DNA of 6,941 nt from Propionibacteriaceae bacterium (lineage in GTDB: Bacteria; Actinomycetota; Actinomycetes; Propionibacteriales; Propionibacteriaceae). The position numbers and the translations under genes were made by a program. Below the pieces are notes generated by a model. It was not told the origin of the DNA. It was given only the letters and a program-made list of their open reading frames with translations, and ran no database searches. This document shows, piece by piece, positions 5,771 to 6,941 of the stretch; within the stretch, counting starts at the first letter, position 1, and every line of letters begins with the position of its first letter. The stretch lies in NCBI GenBank assembly GCA_003153855.1, contig PMBM01000118.1, forward strand, positions 1-6,941, in the 5' to 3' direction.

Positions 5771-5799
5771 AGTGAAGCACGTGTCGCGCCAAGATTCAA
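5771..5799 (-). promoter_or_regulatory. Possible promoter of the SDR gene
   Basis: On the minus strand TTGAAT (5799-5794) and TTCACT (5776-5771) are 17 nt apart. The -10 is poor (T rather than A at position 2). A start near 5764 would fall inside operator copy 1, which makes the arrangement attractive but not proven. Confidence 0.3.
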
Positions 5800-5814
5800 G
5801 AACACTGTTCGCAC
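5799..5814. promoter_or_regulatory. TetR operator copy 2 (tetR side)
   Basis: Identical 16-bp copy of the site at 5752-5767, offset by 47 bp, with palindromic core GAACACTGTTC at 5800-5810. It lies 6 bp upstream of the -10 box of the tetR gene, covering its -35 region, which fits autorepression. Confidence 0.72.
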
Positions 5815-5820
5815 TTTTGG

Positions 5821-5826
5821 TAGGGT
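5821..5826 (+). promoter_or_regulatory. -10 box (TAGGGT), predicted leaderless promoter of tetR
   Basis: TAGGGT ends 6 nt before the ATG at 5833. No Shine-Dalgarno sequence is present, so the transcript is probably leaderless. Operator copy 2 sits just upstream. Confidence 0.6.
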
Positions 5827-5832
5827 GCTCCC

Positions 5833-6540
5833 ATGACCAGCACGATGGGCACGCGCGAGCGGAGGCGCAGCGAGGTCACGGCCGCCCTCCTCGCAGCCGC
5901 GAAGCGCGAGCTGGCCCGTACAGGCGCGGCCGGTCTGTCCGTACGTGCCGTCGCACGCGACATGGACATGGCCCCGTCGGCCCTGTTCCGCTACATCAGC
6001 GGGCGCGACGAGCTGCTGACCCTGCTCATCGTCGACGCGTACTCTCGTCTCGGCGAGCACGTCGAGGCCGTCGAGCGGGCAGTGCCGAGGTCGGACCTGA
6101 GAGGCCGTTGGCGGGCGATCGCGACGTCGTTCCGGGGATGGGCGGTCGCGAATCCCCACGAGTACGCGCTCCTGTACGGGTCGCCGGTCCCCGAGTACAA
6201 GGCGCCTGCGGAACGTACGAACCCGTCGGGCACCCGGGTCACGAACCTGCTGGCCGCCCTCGGCATGGAGGATGCGACGCCCCCGCCCCGACCGTCCATC
6301 CCCCACATGCCCGACGCGGCCGAGCTCAGGGCGCTGGCGGTGGCCGCCGACGTGCCCACCATGGACGGCGACCGGCTCGCGGCCGGGCTGCTCGCATGGA
6401 CGGCCCTGGTCGGAGCCGTCTCGTCCGAGCTCTTCGAGCAGCTGGGCGAGCCTGTCGCCCGCCTCGACACGCTGTTCGACGCCACCGTCGCGCTCGGCGA
6501 GTGGCTGCTCTTCGGTTCGCCGCGGGACGAATCCGCCTGA
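5833..6540 (+). CDS. TetR/AcrR-family repressor with WHG-type C-terminal domain
   Basis: 235-aa DNA-binding repressor. The N-terminal helix-turn-helix is typical: TAALLAAAKRELARTGAAGLSVRAVARDMDMAPSALFRYISGRDELLTLLI, residues 16-66, with LSVRAVARDMDMAPSALFRYI (35-55) as the core. The ligand-binding part contains WRAIATSFRGWAVANPHEYALLYGSPVPEYKAP (93-125), the mark of the actinobacterial WHG (TetR_C_33) domain; a helix near 180-225 (LAAGLLAWTALVGAVSSELFEQLG) probably forms the dimer face. The length is normal. The ATG at 5833 is preferred over M5 because of the -10 box 6 nt upstream. It is transcribed divergently from an SDR gene across 97 bp carrying two identical palindromes, so it very likely represses both itself and that gene, released by an unknown small molecule, perhaps the SDR substrate. 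Confidence 0.95.
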   Translation: MTSTMGTRERRRSEVTAALLAAAKRELARTGAAGLSVRAVARDMDMAPSALFRYISGRDELLTLLIVDAYSRLGEHVEAVERAVPRSDLRGRWRAIATSFRGWAVANPHEYALLYGSPVPEYKAPAERTNPSGTRVTNLLAALGMEDATPPPRPSIPHMPDAAELRALAVAADVPTMDGDRLAAGLLAWTALVGAVSSELFEQLGEPVARLDTLFDATVALGEWLLFGSPRDESA

Positions 6541-6606
6541 GGACCCCGTCCGATGGGCAGACTCTCGCCTCCGCGGGGATCTCCTGGCAGATTCCTCCCA
6601 AGGACA

Positions 6607-6633
6607 TGTCGAAATCCGTCAGACGGTTCCGAC
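6607..6633 (+). promoter_or_regulatory. Predicted ECF-type (ECF42-like) promoter of the DGPF gene
   Basis: TGTCGA (6607-6612) is followed after 17 nt by CGAC (6630-6633). From memory, ECF42 sigma factors, which are encoded next to DGPF/YCII proteins, use a TGTCGA -35 and a CGA/TC-type -10. The downstream gene is exactly such a protein. A start near 6640 would give a leader of about 45 nt. The spacer holds a perfect CCGTC-A-GACGG palindrome (6616-6626). The rest of 6541-6684 shows no gene; CCGTACGG at 6649-6656 is a palindrome in the leader. Confidence 0.6.
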
Positions 6634-6684
6634 TACCGGGTGGAGCGGCCGTACGGACCGGCCGCCGGACAGGAAGGCACCACC

Positions 6685-6941
6685 ATGAAGTACCTCATCC
6701 TCATCCACCAGAACCGCAACGCGCGCGCCGAGTTCGCCTCCTTCCCCGCCGAGGTCCAGGCGGCAGGGCTCGCGGCCTACCAGAAGCTCAATGCCGACCT
6801 CGTCGCCAGCGGCGAGTTCGTGTCGGCCGAGGCGCTGGATGCCGACAGCACCGCCACCGTCGTCCGAGGCGGCCAGGGTACGTACGTGCAGACCGACGGC
6901 CCGTTCGCCGAGACCAAGGAGATGCTCGCCGGCTTCTACCT
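6685..6941 (+). CDS. YCII-related DGPF-domain protein (5' part; runs off the window)
   Basis: The first 85 residues of a small cytoplasmic protein with the YCII/DGPF fold, which normally totals about 115-140 aa. It begins MKYLILIHQN and shows the signature TDGPFAETKEMLAGFY at 70-85, with D71-G72-P73-F74 the namesake motif. The segment AAYQKLNADLVASGEFVSAEAL (30-51) is the usual helix and strand of the family. The biochemical role of these proteins is not firmly known. In actinobacteria they typically precede an ECF sigma factor gene, which would lie just beyond the right edge here. AGGAAGG precedes the ATG by 7 nt, so translation is SD-led, unlike the leaderless genes upstream. An ECF-type promoter at 6607-6633 suggests control by the sigma factor expected downstream. 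Confidence 0.93.
   Translation, partial: MKYLILIHQNRNARAEFASFPAEVQAAGLAAYQKLNADLVASGEFVSAEALDADSTATVVRGGQGTYVQTDGPFAETKEMLAGFY

Noticed and set aside
5777..5785. GCACGTGTC matching part of LacI operator O2
   Set aside because: Only the CACGTG core and a few flanking bases match; the flanks are not palindromic and lack ACT/AGT, so chance is likely.
6541..6600. Rho-independent terminator after tetR
   Set aside because: CCCCG and CGGGG could pair, but only 5 bp across a long loop and without a T-run, so it is not convincing.

Overview
This is a high-GC window (GC-rich third codon positions, GTG starts, TANNNT -10 boxes, an actinobacterial WHG-type TetR, a DGPF/YCII protein with an ECF-type promoter). 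It fits a chromosomal region of an actinomycete. A Nocardioidaceae-like or related genus is a guess. No mobile element, RNA gene or CRISPR array was seen.

Layout. (1) Positions 1-2085, minus strand: a LacI-family regulator followed 25 bp later by a Gfo/Idh/MocA oxidoreductase that runs off the left edge. This looks like the start of a sugar or polyol catabolic operon, with its promoter between two matching LacI-type operators. (2) 2258-2911, plus: a secreted lipoprotein with a low-complexity linker and a small globular domain. (3) 2974-3462, plus: a small acidic protein resembling YezG/DUF600 immunity proteins, with no toxin beside it. (4) 3498-4127, plus: a TehB/TPMT-like SAM methyltransferase. 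(5) 4128-4254: a repeat-bearing promoter region in front of (6) 4255-4776, plus: an ECF-sigma-like protein with a degenerate region 2. (7) 4779-5735, minus: an NAD(P)-binding epimerase/reductase-like protein, convergent with the sigma-like gene (2 bp between stops) and divergent from (8) 5833-6540, plus: a TetR regulator. Their shared intergenic region carries two identical 16-bp palindromic sites, so this is a self-contained repressor/target divergon. (9) 6685-6941, plus: the start of a DGPF/YCII protein, preceded by a promoter resembling those I recall for ECF42 sigma factors.

The genes do not form one pathway. They are small, independently regulated units. The most notable signals are regulatory: paired operators in both repressor modules, three tandem 20-21 bp repeats (plus an inverted copy) in front of the sigma-like gene, and four plus-strand genes with a TANNNT box exactly 6 nt before the start codon, which predicts leaderless mRNAs. 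No clearly new multi-gene system was found. The repeat/sigma-like unit and the orphan immunity-like gene are the best candidates for something little described.
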